Shown: piece after piece, positions 1-7,116 of the stretch
Position numbering within the stretch: position 1 is the first letter of the stretch
How the letters are laid out: each line of letters opens with the position of its first letter
Source: Dolichospermum sp. ST_sed8
GTDB lineage: Bacteria; Cyanobacteriota; Cyanobacteriia; Cyanobacteriales; Nostocaceae
Length of the DNA stretch: 58,627 nucleotides
Assembly: GCA_028658405.1 (NCBI GenBank)
Contig: JAKOGY010000004.1
Span: 1 to 58,627, forward strand
Direction of reading: 5' to 3'
Translations under genes and position numbers: made by a program
Notes under the pieces: generated by a model
Database searches by the model: none
What the model was told of the DNA's origin: nothing
Seen by the model: the letters and a program-made list of their open reading frames with translations, nothing else

Positions 1-75
1 CACGAAGGAAGAAGGAAGAAGGAAGAATCAAAATGGCAACGAATGAACCCGTCAATTAGTTCTTGACAGACTACT
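1..75. mobile_element. Partial MITE (121-bp family), cut by window edge
   Basis: These bases match the last part of the elements at 9492-9612 (reverse orientation) and 46004-46124 (same orientation). They contain the A/G-rich tract with repeated GAAGGAA, then CCCGTCAATTAGTTCTTGAC and the terminal repeat ending GACAGACTACT. The left end is outside the window. No coding capacity is seen, so movement would depend on a transposase elsewhere. Confidence 0.7.
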
Positions 76-116
76 AGATATATCCAAAAATTAAATATGC
101 GTTCTCGATAACCGAT

Positions 117-144
117 GTAGAGACGTTCCATGGAACGTCTCTAC
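117..144. repeat. 28-bp perfect palindrome
   Basis: A perfect inverted repeat with half-site GTAGAGACGTTCCA lies just downstream of the glgP stop. The identical palindrome is at 4749-4776. It could act as a bidirectional terminator-like hairpin for glgP, but it has no strong U-tract. The flanks (AAATATGCGT before, ATGTCTA after) resemble the flanks of the palindrome at 3090-3117, so the palindrome seems to sit inside a larger repeated element. Confidence 0.75.
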
Positions 145-169
145 ATTATTATTCATTATTCGGAAATGT

Positions 170-2734
170 CTACTCAGCCCAAGCGATTAATCTGGGTTCG
201 TAAGGACTAGAAAGGTATTGATTTCGAGGTAAGACACGCAAAGATAAACCTTGCAAACCAGAAGTTGTGTAAGTGATATTTACAGTATAAACACTTAAAT
301 TTTCTGCCTCTTGCCCTTGATAATCCATTACCACAGGTACAGCGTTAACGATATCACCATTGGCATCAATAGAACCTTGATATAGTTCTACCTGCACATC
401 ATCATTACTCAAAGTTGCTAAATCCACCTTAGCTTTCACAGCTACAGTTTGATTAACTTCAATATCTGATGCTGCGGATACGTCAATATCTTTGATTTTG
501 ATGTTAAACCAGTGTTCACCTAATTTTGCTCTCCAAGCCGCTAATTCCTTGGCTGGGGCATAATTATCAACTGTGAGGGTATGATAGCGATCGCTTGCCG
601 GGAAATAAGCTCTCATTGCATATTCTCGCACCATCCGGGCTGTATTAAAGAAAGGACAATTTAACCGAATTGCATCTTTCATTTTTGCTACCCAAGGACG
701 AGGTAAACCATCCTCATCACGATGATCATAGAACAGGGGGACAACTTCCTTCTCCAGCAACTCATAAAGGGCGTTAGCTTCTATCTCATCTTGATAGTTA
801 GGATCTTCGTAATTCTCACCATGTCCGATAGCCCAACCGGTGCGAACATAATCCGCTTCATCCCACCAACCATCAAGGACACTGAGGTTTGGTAAACCAT
901 TCATAGCCGCTTTCATGCCACTTGTCCCAGAGGCTTCACGAGGACGACGGGGAGTATTTAACCAGATATCACAACCTGCTACCATCAAACGGGCAATGTG
1001 AATATCATAGTTAGGGACAAACACCACCTGTTTTTCTAAGTGGTGTTCATGGATAAAGTGGTTAATATCCCGAATTAATTCTTTACCAGGGATATCTTTG
1101 GGGTGTGCCTTACCAGCAATCACAAACTGGACTTTGCGGTGTTTATTACTGAGTAAAATCCGTTTGATTCTGTCCAAATCACGCATCCATAAAGTAGCGC
1201 GTTTGTAGGTAGCAAAACGACGAGCAAAGCCAATAGTGAGAACATTAGGATCAAGCACTTCCTGTGCTTGGGCAATATCAGAAGCAGAAGCACCGCGATC
1301 GCGCAGATGTTTAACTAAATGTTCTCGCACGTATAACACCATATCCAAACGGCAACGTTCATGATTGCGCCATAACTCCTCATCGGGAATTGCATCCATG
1401 CGTTCCCATAATTGGTTTTCTGGTGGTGCTGATGACCAATTTGGACCAAGATAGCGATCGTATAACTCCTGGGTAGATTTACTCACACAACTGCGAGCAT
1501 GGACACCATTAGTAATCGCCGCAATTGGCACTTCTGCCACAGGAACTTTTTGCCACAAACCTTGGAACATTTCCCGGGAAACTACACCGTGCAACTGTGC
1601 CACACCATTGGAGAATGTCGCCATTTTCAGGGCTAATATTGCCATACTGAAGGGACTGGACAAATCACCAGTATTTTCTCTTCCCAAACCTAAAAACTGC
1701 TCTTTCGGTAAACCAAAGATATCTGCATAGTAACCCAGATAATGCAAAATCTTGTCGGGGGAAAATAAGTCAATCCCAGCAGGAACTGGAGTATGGGTAG
1801 TGAAGATATTACTAGAAGATACTACCTGTTTAGCTTCTCTGTAACTCAGCCCTTTTTCCTGAATGAAAGTGCGAATGCGTTCTAAAGCAGAGAAAGCCGC
1901 GTGACCTTCATTCATGTGGTAAGCAGTAACTTCATATCCTAATGCTTTCAGCATTTGCACCCCACCTATCCCCAGCATAATTTCCTGGTGGATACGCATA
2001 TCTATATCACCACCATACAATTGATCGGTGATATCGTGGTCATAAGCCTTGTTAGGTTCGATATTAGTATCAAGCATATACAAAGGTACTGTTCCCACCT
2101 GAACACGCCAAACTCTTGCATATACCTTGCGTCCGGGATAATCTACCGCAATCTGTAGTTCTGTACCATCGGGATTGCGTTCCAAATGCAAGGGCATATT
2201 ATAGAAATCATTAATCAGGTAGCGTTCCTGTTGCCAACCATCAGCATTAAGATACTGGGCAAAGTAGCCTTGTTGATACAGTAATCCTACCCCTACTAGT
2301 GGTAATCCCAGATCACTAGCGGATTTGAGATGATCTCCTGCCAGTACACCTAAACCACCAGAATAGACAGGTAGGCAATCTACTAACCCAAATTCAGCGG
2401 AAAAATAAGCGTAACATTCTTTTGGTTGCTGATTTCTTTGTTTATTATACCAAGTGCGCTCTTGCAAATAATCTTCTAATTGACGTGCTGCTCGATCTAG
2501 TTGTGCTAAAAAACCTTCATCTTCCACAACTTCTAAGAGTCGGCTTTGGCTGATAGTTCCCAGCATTAACACTGGGTTATGGTGGCTAGATTCCCACAAA
2601 TCGGGATCTAAACGCCGAAATAGGTCTTTACTCTCCACATTCCAATCAAAATGGAGATTATACGCCAGTTTCCGTAAAGGTTCTAGTCTGGACGGTAGCG
2701 AAGGAGATACGTTAAAGGTGCGAATTGGCTGCAT
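170..2734 (-). CDS. glgP: Alpha-glucan phosphorylase
   Basis: This is a glycogen/maltodextrin phosphorylase (GT35). It releases glucose-1-phosphate from alpha-1,4-glucans and would mobilise glycogen in the cytoplasm. The 854-residue product has the N-terminal DUF3417-type extension found in the short bacterial alpha-glucan phosphorylase branch (around residues 15-115). The PLP-binding region SGTSGMKAAMNG is near residue 605, preceded by WLNTPRRPREA. Residues GGLGVLAGDH near 126 are the usual phosphorylase N-terminal glycine-rich segment. The ATG at 2734 is the only sensible start and the length fits the family. The gene stands alone on the minus strand. Identification is firm; whether the natural substrate is glycogen or maltodextrin is not decided by sequence. 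Confidence 0.95.
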   Translation of the reverse strand: MQPIRTFNVSPSLPSRLEPLRKLAYNLHFDWNVESKDLFRRLDPDLWESSHHNPVLMLGTISQSRLLEVVEDEGFLAQLDRAARQLEDYLQERTWYNKQRNQQPKECYAYFSAEFGLVDCLPVYSGGLGVLAGDHLKSASDLGLPLVGVGLLYQQGYFAQYLNADGWQQERYLINDFYNMPLHLERNPDGTELQIAVDYPGRKVYARVWRVQVGTVPLYMLDTNIEPNKAYDHDITDQLYGGDIDMRIHQEIMLGIGGVQMLKALGYEVTAYHMNEGHAAFSALERIRTFIQEKGLSYREAKQVVSSSNIFTTHTPVPAGIDLFSPDKILHYLGYYADIFGLPKEQFLGLGRENTGDLSSPFSMAILALKMATFSNGVAQLHGVVSREMFQGLWQKVPVAEVPIAAITNGVHARSCVSKSTQELYDRYLGPNWSSAPPENQLWERMDAIPDEELWRNHERCRLDMVLYVREHLVKHLRDRGASASDIAQAQEVLDPNVLTIGFARRFATYKRATLWMRDLDRIKRILLSNKHRKVQFVIAGKAHPKDIPGKELIRDINHFIHEHHLEKQVVFVPNYDIHIARLMVAGCDIWLNTPRRPREASGTSGMKAAMNGLPNLSVLDGWWDEADYVRTGWAIGHGENYEDPNYQDEIEANALYELLEKEVVPLFYDHRDEDGLPRPWVAKMKDAIRLNCPFFNTARMVREYAMRAYFPASDRYHTLTVDNYAPAKELAAWRAKLGEHWFNIKIKDIDVSAASDIEVNQTVAVKAKVDLATLSNDDVQVELYQGSIDANGDIVNAVPVVMDYQGQEAENLSVYTVNITYTTSGLQGLSLRVLPRNQYLSSPYEPRLIAWAE

Positions 2735-2979
2735 AGTATACTAAAATAATTTACCAAAACTTTAAATTTAGTCATAGCAGGGAACGGGGAAAAGGAAAAT
2801 GGAAATTTAATAAAGAATAAATTATTTTGCTACCCGTTAACTGCCCTAACTACAGTTATTGTTGACTGTTTTTACCTAATCTTGCCAACTCTTTATCCTC
2901 TATTTGTGATGGTTTGGTGACTTTATGAAGAATTGAAAACTTTTTGATTTTTGTTCGGCGAAAATGGGTATCTGGGGGG

Positions 2980-3008
2980 TTGACAATTGATTTTAAATTT
3001 GTTATCAT
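2980..3008 (+). promoter_or_regulatory. Sigma-70 type promoter, cassette copy A
   Basis: A perfect -35 box TTGACA (2980-2985) is followed after exactly 17 bases by the -10-like box TATCAT (3003-3008). The same boxes and spacing recur at 4636-4664, where the flanks have diverged elsewhere. Transcription would begin near 3015 and give a leader of nearly 400 nt before the peptide ORF at 3407. Confidence 0.65.
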
Positions 3009-3089
3009 GAAATTGATAAGGAAGAATTATCTTTAAATTATATTTAATAGACATAGACCGAATTTAAATATGCGTAGCCTGAAACCTTT

Positions 3090-3117
3090 GTAGGGACAAT
3101 TCATGAATTGTCCCTAC
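3090..3117. repeat. 28-bp perfect palindrome (variant type)
   Basis: A perfect inverted repeat with half-site GTAGGGACAATTCA occupies the same place in cassette A as the different palindrome GTAGAGACGTTCCA occupies in cassette B (4749-4776). The flanking sequence is alignable between the two cassettes while the palindromes themselves differ. Confidence 0.75.
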
Positions 3118-3202
3118 ATTCTTTTTTACCAGATGTCTATTGAATTCTGTAGAACCGCCTACCATTACAGATGCAGTTGTTTTTTGGCATAAACAAACGA
3201 GA

Positions 3203-3304
3203 TATAGCAATCCTATTTGATTTGTGAACGTTGCAAGGTTTAGATCCCGACTTCTTAGAGAAGTCGGGGATCTAATTGTTCATAACTGATTTAGGATTGC
3301 TATA
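3203..3304. mobile_element. 102-bp MITE-like insertion
   Basis: The imperfect terminal inverted repeats begin TATAGCAATCCTA and end TAGGATTGCTATA, extending about 27 bp. The centre holds a second inverted repeat (GATCCCGACTTCTT / AAGTCGGGGATC). The homologous cassette B lacks it: there GTTGTTTTTTGG runs almost directly into TTTCGATAAAAC. It is therefore a recent insertion or a precise loss. A similar GATCCCCGACTTCTT core recurs at 17052 and 35811. Confidence 0.65.
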
Positions 3305-3406
3305 TGAGGGTTTTTGATAAAACTTTGTAAAAAAAAAGACAAAGTTATTATCGAGAGTATACTGATATATAGCTTAATTAAAACACGGATACAAAGATTT
3401 ATCCTC

Positions 3407-3526
3407 ATGAAACTATCTCAGATTCTGCCATTAGTTATTGTTAGTGGTGCTTTATCCACTAGCCTCGTCGCATGGGAAAAGCCAGCACAAGCAATCCAAG
3501 GATTCAATTTCAGTTTTAACAATTAA
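3407..3526 (+). CDS. Small signal-peptide-bearing peptide, truncated (cassette A)
   Basis: The 39-residue product begins MKLSQILPLVI, has a hydrophobic core and ends its signal peptide at PAQA, then only IQGFNFSFNN before the stop. Its first 11 residues equal those of the peptide at 4937. The paralogue continues into TWTLNNVQFQDG, a start typical of a cyanobacterial family of exported proteins that often carry a PEP-CTERM tail. Both window copies stop soon after the signal sequence, so they are probably remnants. The in-frame upstream start at 3314 is not used here because homology with the paralogue begins at the ATG at 3407. A role as a short secreted peptide cannot be excluded. Confidence 0.5.
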   Translation: MKLSQILPLVIVSGALSTSLVAWEKPAQAIQGFNFSFNN

Positions 3527-3606
3527 TACAGATTTGGGATGTGGGATGCGATCGCCATTACCCCAAAAATGTTAAATTAATATATGTATTAGCAAAAGTC
3601 GAATAA

Positions 3607-4542
3607 ATGACGAGATTTATACATGACCAATTCGCCAAAGATTATTTAGAAGAACTACTAAAACCTTATGGAAAAGTAGAAGCACCCAGTCATGTATCTG
3701 GAGAAATCCGAGAGATAGATGTATTATTTACACCATTTCCTGAACAAAAAGCCGATATAACATTATTAGGGTTATTAGGTAAACTAGCCACCACACCTGC
3801 CATATTTGAACCATTTCGCAATCCAGCCTCAACAGAAGAAATATGTGATTGTCTATTAAAATTATTAGAAGTTAGAGGTGCATTAAAACGAGAAGCAAAA
3901 CGTAATGCAACCAAAATAGCAGAAAGTAATTTTCCTAAATTATGGATTCTCACACCCACAGCGTCTAAGAAACTGCTATCAGGATTTCATGGTACATTGG
4001 CATCAGATTCTTTACCAGGAATATACTATTTACCAGAGTCTTTACGCGCAGCAATTATTGTCATTCATCAATTACCAACTATTTCAGAAACATTGTGGTT
4101 AAGACTTTTGGGCAGAGGAACGGTACAAAAACGAGCAATTGATGAATTAGCTGCGTTACCATCAAATCAGCCTTATGTGAAAATCACATTAGAATTACTT
4201 TACAACCTGCAACAGAATTTGAGAATAAATCAAAGTCCAGAAATAGAAACAGAAGATAGGGAGTTGATTATGAGATTAGCGCCACTTTACCAACAAGATC
4301 GAGAACTCGCTAGACAAGAAGGACTACAAGAAGGACTGCAACAAGGAGAACAACGAGGACTACAACAAGGAGAACAACTTCTGATTATCCGTCAGTTAAA
4401 TCGCCGAATTGGTGAAATGGACTCATCATTAATTCAACAAGTCCAAAAATTACCTGTTGAACAACTAGAGGAATTAGGAGAAGCCTTGTTAGATTTTACC
4501 TCAGTTACAGATTTACAAACTTGGTTACAATCTGTTAGCTAA
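3607..4542 (+). CDS. DUF4351 / Rpn-like PD-(D/E)XK nuclease family protein
   Basis: This 311-residue protein belongs to the large cyanobacterial set of putative nuclease/transposase-like proteins. The N-terminal half has the pattern HVSGEIREIDVLF (residues 31-43), which fits the acidic core of a PD-(D/E)XK fold. It is followed by a Gln/Glu/Gly-rich linker with QEGLQEGLQQGEQ repeats (about 238-258) and a C-terminal DUF4351 domain (QLNRRIGEMDSSL onward). The gene lies between two diverged copies of a promoter-leader-peptide cassette. The biochemical role of the family is unproven; related Rpn proteins promote recombination in E. coli. Confidence 0.75.
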   Translation: MTRFIHDQFAKDYLEELLKPYGKVEAPSHVSGEIREIDVLFTPFPEQKADITLLGLLGKLATTPAIFEPFRNPASTEEICDCLLKLLEVRGALKREAKRNATKIAESNFPKLWILTPTASKKLLSGFHGTLASDSLPGIYYLPESLRAAIIVIHQLPTISETLWLRLLGRGTVQKRAIDELAALPSNQPYVKITLELLYNLQQNLRINQSPEIETEDRELIMRLAPLYQQDRELARQEGLQEGLQQGEQRGLQQGEQLLIIRQLNRRIGEMDSSLIQQVQKLPVEQLEELGEALLDFTSVTDLQTWLQSVS

Positions 4543-4635
4543 TCTTTTTTATAAGACCGTTTATGACGTTTTCATGACTTTGTTAAGAATTGAAAACTTT
4601 TGGATTTTTGCTGCCGAAAATAGGTAGTTAGGTGG

Positions 4636-4664
4636 TTGACAATTGATTTTAAATTTGTTATCAT
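4636..4664 (+). promoter_or_regulatory. Sigma-70 type promoter, cassette copy B
   Basis: TTGACA at 4636-4641 and TATCAT at 4659-4664 are separated by 17 bases, identical in arrangement to copy A at 2980-3008. The surrounding bases GGTTGACAATTGATTTTAAA are also shared. The predicted leader to the ORF at 4937 is about 265 nt. Confidence 0.65.
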
Positions 4665-4748
4665 GAATCTGATAAGGAAGAACTATCTTAAAATTATATT
4701 TAATAGATATAGACCGAATTTAAAGATACTTGACATCAAACCCTTGTG

Positions 4749-4776
4749 GTAGAGACGTTCCATGGAACGTCTCTAC
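4749..4776. repeat. 28-bp perfect palindrome
   Basis: This is the same palindrome as at 117-144 (half-site GTAGAGACGTTCCA), inside cassette B. In the transcribed leader it would form a 12-13 bp hairpin. Confidence 0.75.
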
Positions 4777-4936
4777 TTTTTTGGAGATGTCTATTGAATT
4801 GTGTAGAACCGCTTACCATCACGGAGGCGGTTGTTTTTTGGTTTCGATAAAACTTTGTAAAAAAAAGACAAAGTTGCCATCGAGAGTATACTGAGGAATA
4901 GCTTAAATTGAAACACAGATACAAGGATTTATTCTT

Positions 4937-5083
4937 ATGAAACTATCTCAAATTTTGCCATTAGTTATTGGTAGTGCTGTTGCGGGTGTTGTTGCAAGTA
5001 TGTCTCCAGCACAAGCCATAACCTGGACTTTGAATAATGTCCAATTTCAAGATGGAGCGATAAAAAATTTATACCGAAAATAA
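4937..5083 (+). CDS. Small signal-peptide-bearing peptide, truncated (cassette B)
   Basis: The 48-residue product starts MKLSQILPLVIGSAVAG, has a hydrophobic core and the likely cleavage site SPAQA-I near residue 27. It continues as TWTLNNVQFQDG before diverging into AIKNLYRK and a stop. The TWTLNNVQFQDG block is the start of a common cyanobacterial exported-protein family (family recall, not a search), whose members are usually well over 100 residues. The abrupt end after DG suggests loss of the remainder. It is paralogous to 3407-3526 and shares its promoter and leader. Confidence 0.5.
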   Translation: MKLSQILPLVIGSAVAGVVASMSPAQAITWTLNNVQFQDGAIKNLYRK

Positions 5084-5257
5084 GTAATTGAGGTTACATA
5101 AAACCACAAAATTATGTATTTTGTTTAACCTAATTTTTTTTGATGAAACTGGTTCACTCTAGCCAAAATATGTTATGCTTAATAGCAATTGTTCTTAACC
5201 AACAATTCTGTAATTGAAATTGTAATTTAGTTAGCCTATAAATCATTTGTGTGCAAC

Positions 5258-5386
5258 ATGATTAGAGCCAGATACTCTACAAGTTATTTACAAGAAAGCC
5301 GCCATAGCAGTCGCGGTAGTGCTTTTTTGTTTGCACCAATGGTGAATTTTAACATCATGGCAGACGTGGGAGATACTCCACCTTAG
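5258..5386 (+). CDS. Possible small ORF, 42 residues
   Basis: An ATG-initiated frame encodes a Ser/Arg-rich peptide (MIRARYSTSYLQESRH...) ending in ADVGDTPP. There is no convincing ribosome binding site and I do not recognise it. Its middle overlaps a weak hairpin followed by six T's (5298-5326), so the region could instead be a terminator. It is listed as a candidate only because the codons look plausible and it sits alone in a long gap. Confidence 0.2.
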   Translation: MIRARYSTSYLQESRHSSRGSAFLFAPMVNFNIMADVGDTPP

Positions 5387-6005
5387 TAGCTTTTATTTAG
5401 AAATAATTATCCCAATTGAATAACGATTAAATTGTAACGCGAGAAAGGTGATTCTAGCACTACAAATACCTACGGAGATTTATTGTTGTTGAAACACAAC
5501 TATTTAATGCCATTTGTGATCAAAATATGGCAAAAATCTGCTGGTAATTTATCTGCAAGAACATTTCTTTATGCCTAGTTGCATTACCAACTGTCTCAAC
5601 TTTCCCGATCCAGTAAAATTTGATATGTTTACCCAATCAATCTCCTTGTTAGAGATTAACCACTGCTATGCACTGAGATGAGCTAGTGAATTTATGCAAC
5701 CAAGAAAAATGTAACTAAAGTTGCTGATTAATTCAATAGATGTGCATATAGAAATGATCCTAAAGTTAGGTGAAATAATTTAGCTGGGTATCATTTTAAA
5801 ACTGTTAAAAATCATGTTTTTTCAGTAATTGAGTAAACAATTTACAACTGTAGGCACATTTATACATTTGCCATAATCGGGAATTTTATAGATATTTTGG
5901 GATTTTTAGGGATAAACTTACTCGCTTCTAATATCGAGGAAAATCATTTTTGATCTTCCTTATCTCCAGCTTGACCAAAAATAATTTATTTACGAGAGAT
6001 GTACC
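5387..6005. other. Intergenic, nothing recognised
   Basis: About 620 bases of AT-rich sequence precede the acyltransferase. I see no ORF with family resemblance, no tRNA and no clear repeat. It probably contains the acyltransferase promoter, but no box pair stands out. Confidence 0.4.
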
Positions 6006-6695
6006 ATGATTAACCAAAAATATTCTGCAAAAATCCAAAGATTCCAAGAACTATTAATCACTACTTTATTAGGAGATATACCAACAATTGCTATGGGACT
6101 ACAGCTAAGAAAATTGGTATACAAAAATATTTTTGGCAGCATGGGTGATGAAGTTTTCATTCAACATGGAGTGGATATAACTGGAAGTTCATTTATCGAA
6201 ATTGGTAACGGAGTTAATATCTTTAAAGGTGTGCGCTTAGATGCCAAAGGACATCAAAACAATAGAATGTATATTAGTAATCAAGTTACAATTGAGCGAA
6301 ATGTAGATATCGGATGTATGGATAATACTTCTATATATATTGGCGAAAATACTTACATAGCTCCTGGTGTATGTATTTCTGGTCCTGGAGATATTTGCAT
6401 TGGTAAAAACTGCATGATAGCATCTCATTCTGGAATCTATGCCAACAATCATCTGTTTACAGATTTGTCAATACCTATAAGAGAGCAAGGTATTACCCGT
6501 GAGGGAATTATTATTGAAAATAATTGCTGGTTAGGGCATGGAGTTACTGTATTAGATGGAGTTACCATTGGTGAAGGTAGCATTATTGGTGCAGGTGCAG
6601 TGGTCAGTAAAAATATTCCCCCCTACTCTATTGCGGTAGGTGTCCCGGCAAAAGTTATCAAATGTCGAGTTGCAAACGTAACTTGTAATTCATGA
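6006..6695 (+). CDS. Hexapeptide-repeat acyltransferase (left-handed beta-helix)
   Basis: The 229-residue protein carries a run of [LIV]-G-x4 hexapeptides (for example IEIGNGVNIFKGV, VTIGEGSIIGAGAVV) that build a left-handed beta-helix, as in WcaF/CatB-like O-acetyltransferases. The acceptor-side His in ASHSGIYANNHLF (around 138-150) fits the catalytic loop of this group. The ending PPYSIAVGVPAKVI is the usual C-terminal coil-closing segment. It likely acetylates a sugar of exopolysaccharide or envelope glycan, but no glycosyltransferase genes lie beside it, so the substrate is open. The ATG at 6006 follows GAGAG with suitable spacing. Confidence 0.8.
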   Translation: MINQKYSAKIQRFQELLITTLLGDIPTIAMGLQLRKLVYKNIFGSMGDEVFIQHGVDITGSSFIEIGNGVNIFKGVRLDAKGHQNNRMYISNQVTIERNVDIGCMDNTSIYIGENTYIAPGVCISGPGDICIGKNCMIASHSGIYANNHLFTDLSIPIREQGITREGIIIENNCWLGHGVTVLDGVTIGEGSIIGAGAVVSKNIPPYSIAVGVPAKVIKCRVANVTCNS

Positions 6696-6740
6696 CTTAT
6701 AATTTTTAACACAGGGTTAATACTTAATACATAAAATATA

Positions 6741-6762
6741 CGTAGGGTGGGCATTGCCCACC
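6741..6762. repeat. Small palindromic repeat (GGTGGGCATTGCCCACC)
   Basis: A short palindrome with core GGTGGGCA/TGCCCACC. The same family occurs at 29048-29132 and 54576-54626, there as paired copies. Confidence 0.7.
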
Positions 6763-6902
6763 AAAATCAAGATATTATCGACAATACCCATGTTCTTTCT
6801 CTAAAGGTGCAAGATCCAGGTAAAATAAACTAGATATCCGTTCTGCATCGCAGAAAGTACATCTTCTATTTACTATTTGGCAAATTTTTGGGAGTTAGTT
6901 CT

Positions 6903-7019
6903 ATGTTGAGTTTAAAAATCGCTGTTTATATTGTTGTAGGCTTGTTTGTCAGCATTTTCATCTTCGGTTTGTTGTCCAATGACCCAGCCCGTAACCCTGG
7001 TCGTCGGGATTTAGAATAA
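6903..7019 (+). CDS. psbI: Photosystem II reaction centre protein I
   Basis: The 38-residue product begins [13 protein letters not shown] and ends [12 protein letters not shown], which is the highly conserved PsbI sequence. It is a single-span thylakoid membrane subunit (helix about residues 4-25) that sits beside D1 and the CP43 side of the photosystem II core and supports assembly and stability. The length is exactly that of the family. The gene is monocistronic here, with a strong hairpin directly after it. Confidence 0.95.
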   Translation: MLSLKIAVYIVVGLFVSIFIFGLLSNDPARNPGRRDLE

Positions 7020-7037
7020 ATTTCCAGAAATCACCCG

Positions 7038-7098
7038 TAGTGGCTGGAAGGTGGAAACAAGCTAATATGTAATTTAACCTTCCGGCTATTTTTTGCTT
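7038..7098 (+). terminator. Rho-independent terminator of psbI
   Basis: An inverted repeat TAGTGGCTGGAAGGT (7038-7052) pairs with AACCTTCCGGCTA (7076-7088) around a roughly 23-nt loop, followed by a T-rich run (TTTTTTGCTTTTT). It sits 18 bases after the psbI stop. The last part of the T-tract runs into the upstream region of the next gene. Confidence 0.7.
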
Positions 7099-7116
7099 TT
7101 TGGTCAGCTTGAAAAT

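Larger units (their letters stand above)
2735..3406. other. Long intergenic leader region with promoter, palindrome and MITE
   Basis: No gene of normal size is present. From about 2921 onward the sequence is a diverged copy of 4555-4936. It contains a strong promoter (2980-3008), a perfect 28-bp palindrome (3090-3117), an inserted 102-bp MITE-like element (3203-3304) and then the start of a small secreted-peptide ORF. The first 180 bases (2735-2920) show nothing recognisable. Confidence 0.6.
4543..4936. other. Intergenic region: second copy of the promoter-leader cassette
   Basis: From about 4555 the sequence repeats 2921-3406 with many substitutions but without the 102-bp MITE. It holds a promoter at 4636-4664, the 28-bp palindrome at 4749-4776 and a conserved segment (GATAAAACTTTGTAAAAAA..GACAAAGTT) before the peptide ORF. 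No other gene is seen. Confidence 0.6.

Noticed and set aside
5298-5326. Hairpin GCCGC..GCGGT followed by TTTTTT as a terminator
   Set aside because: The stem is only five pairs with a 10-base loop, there is no gene just upstream to terminate, and it overlaps a possible small ORF.
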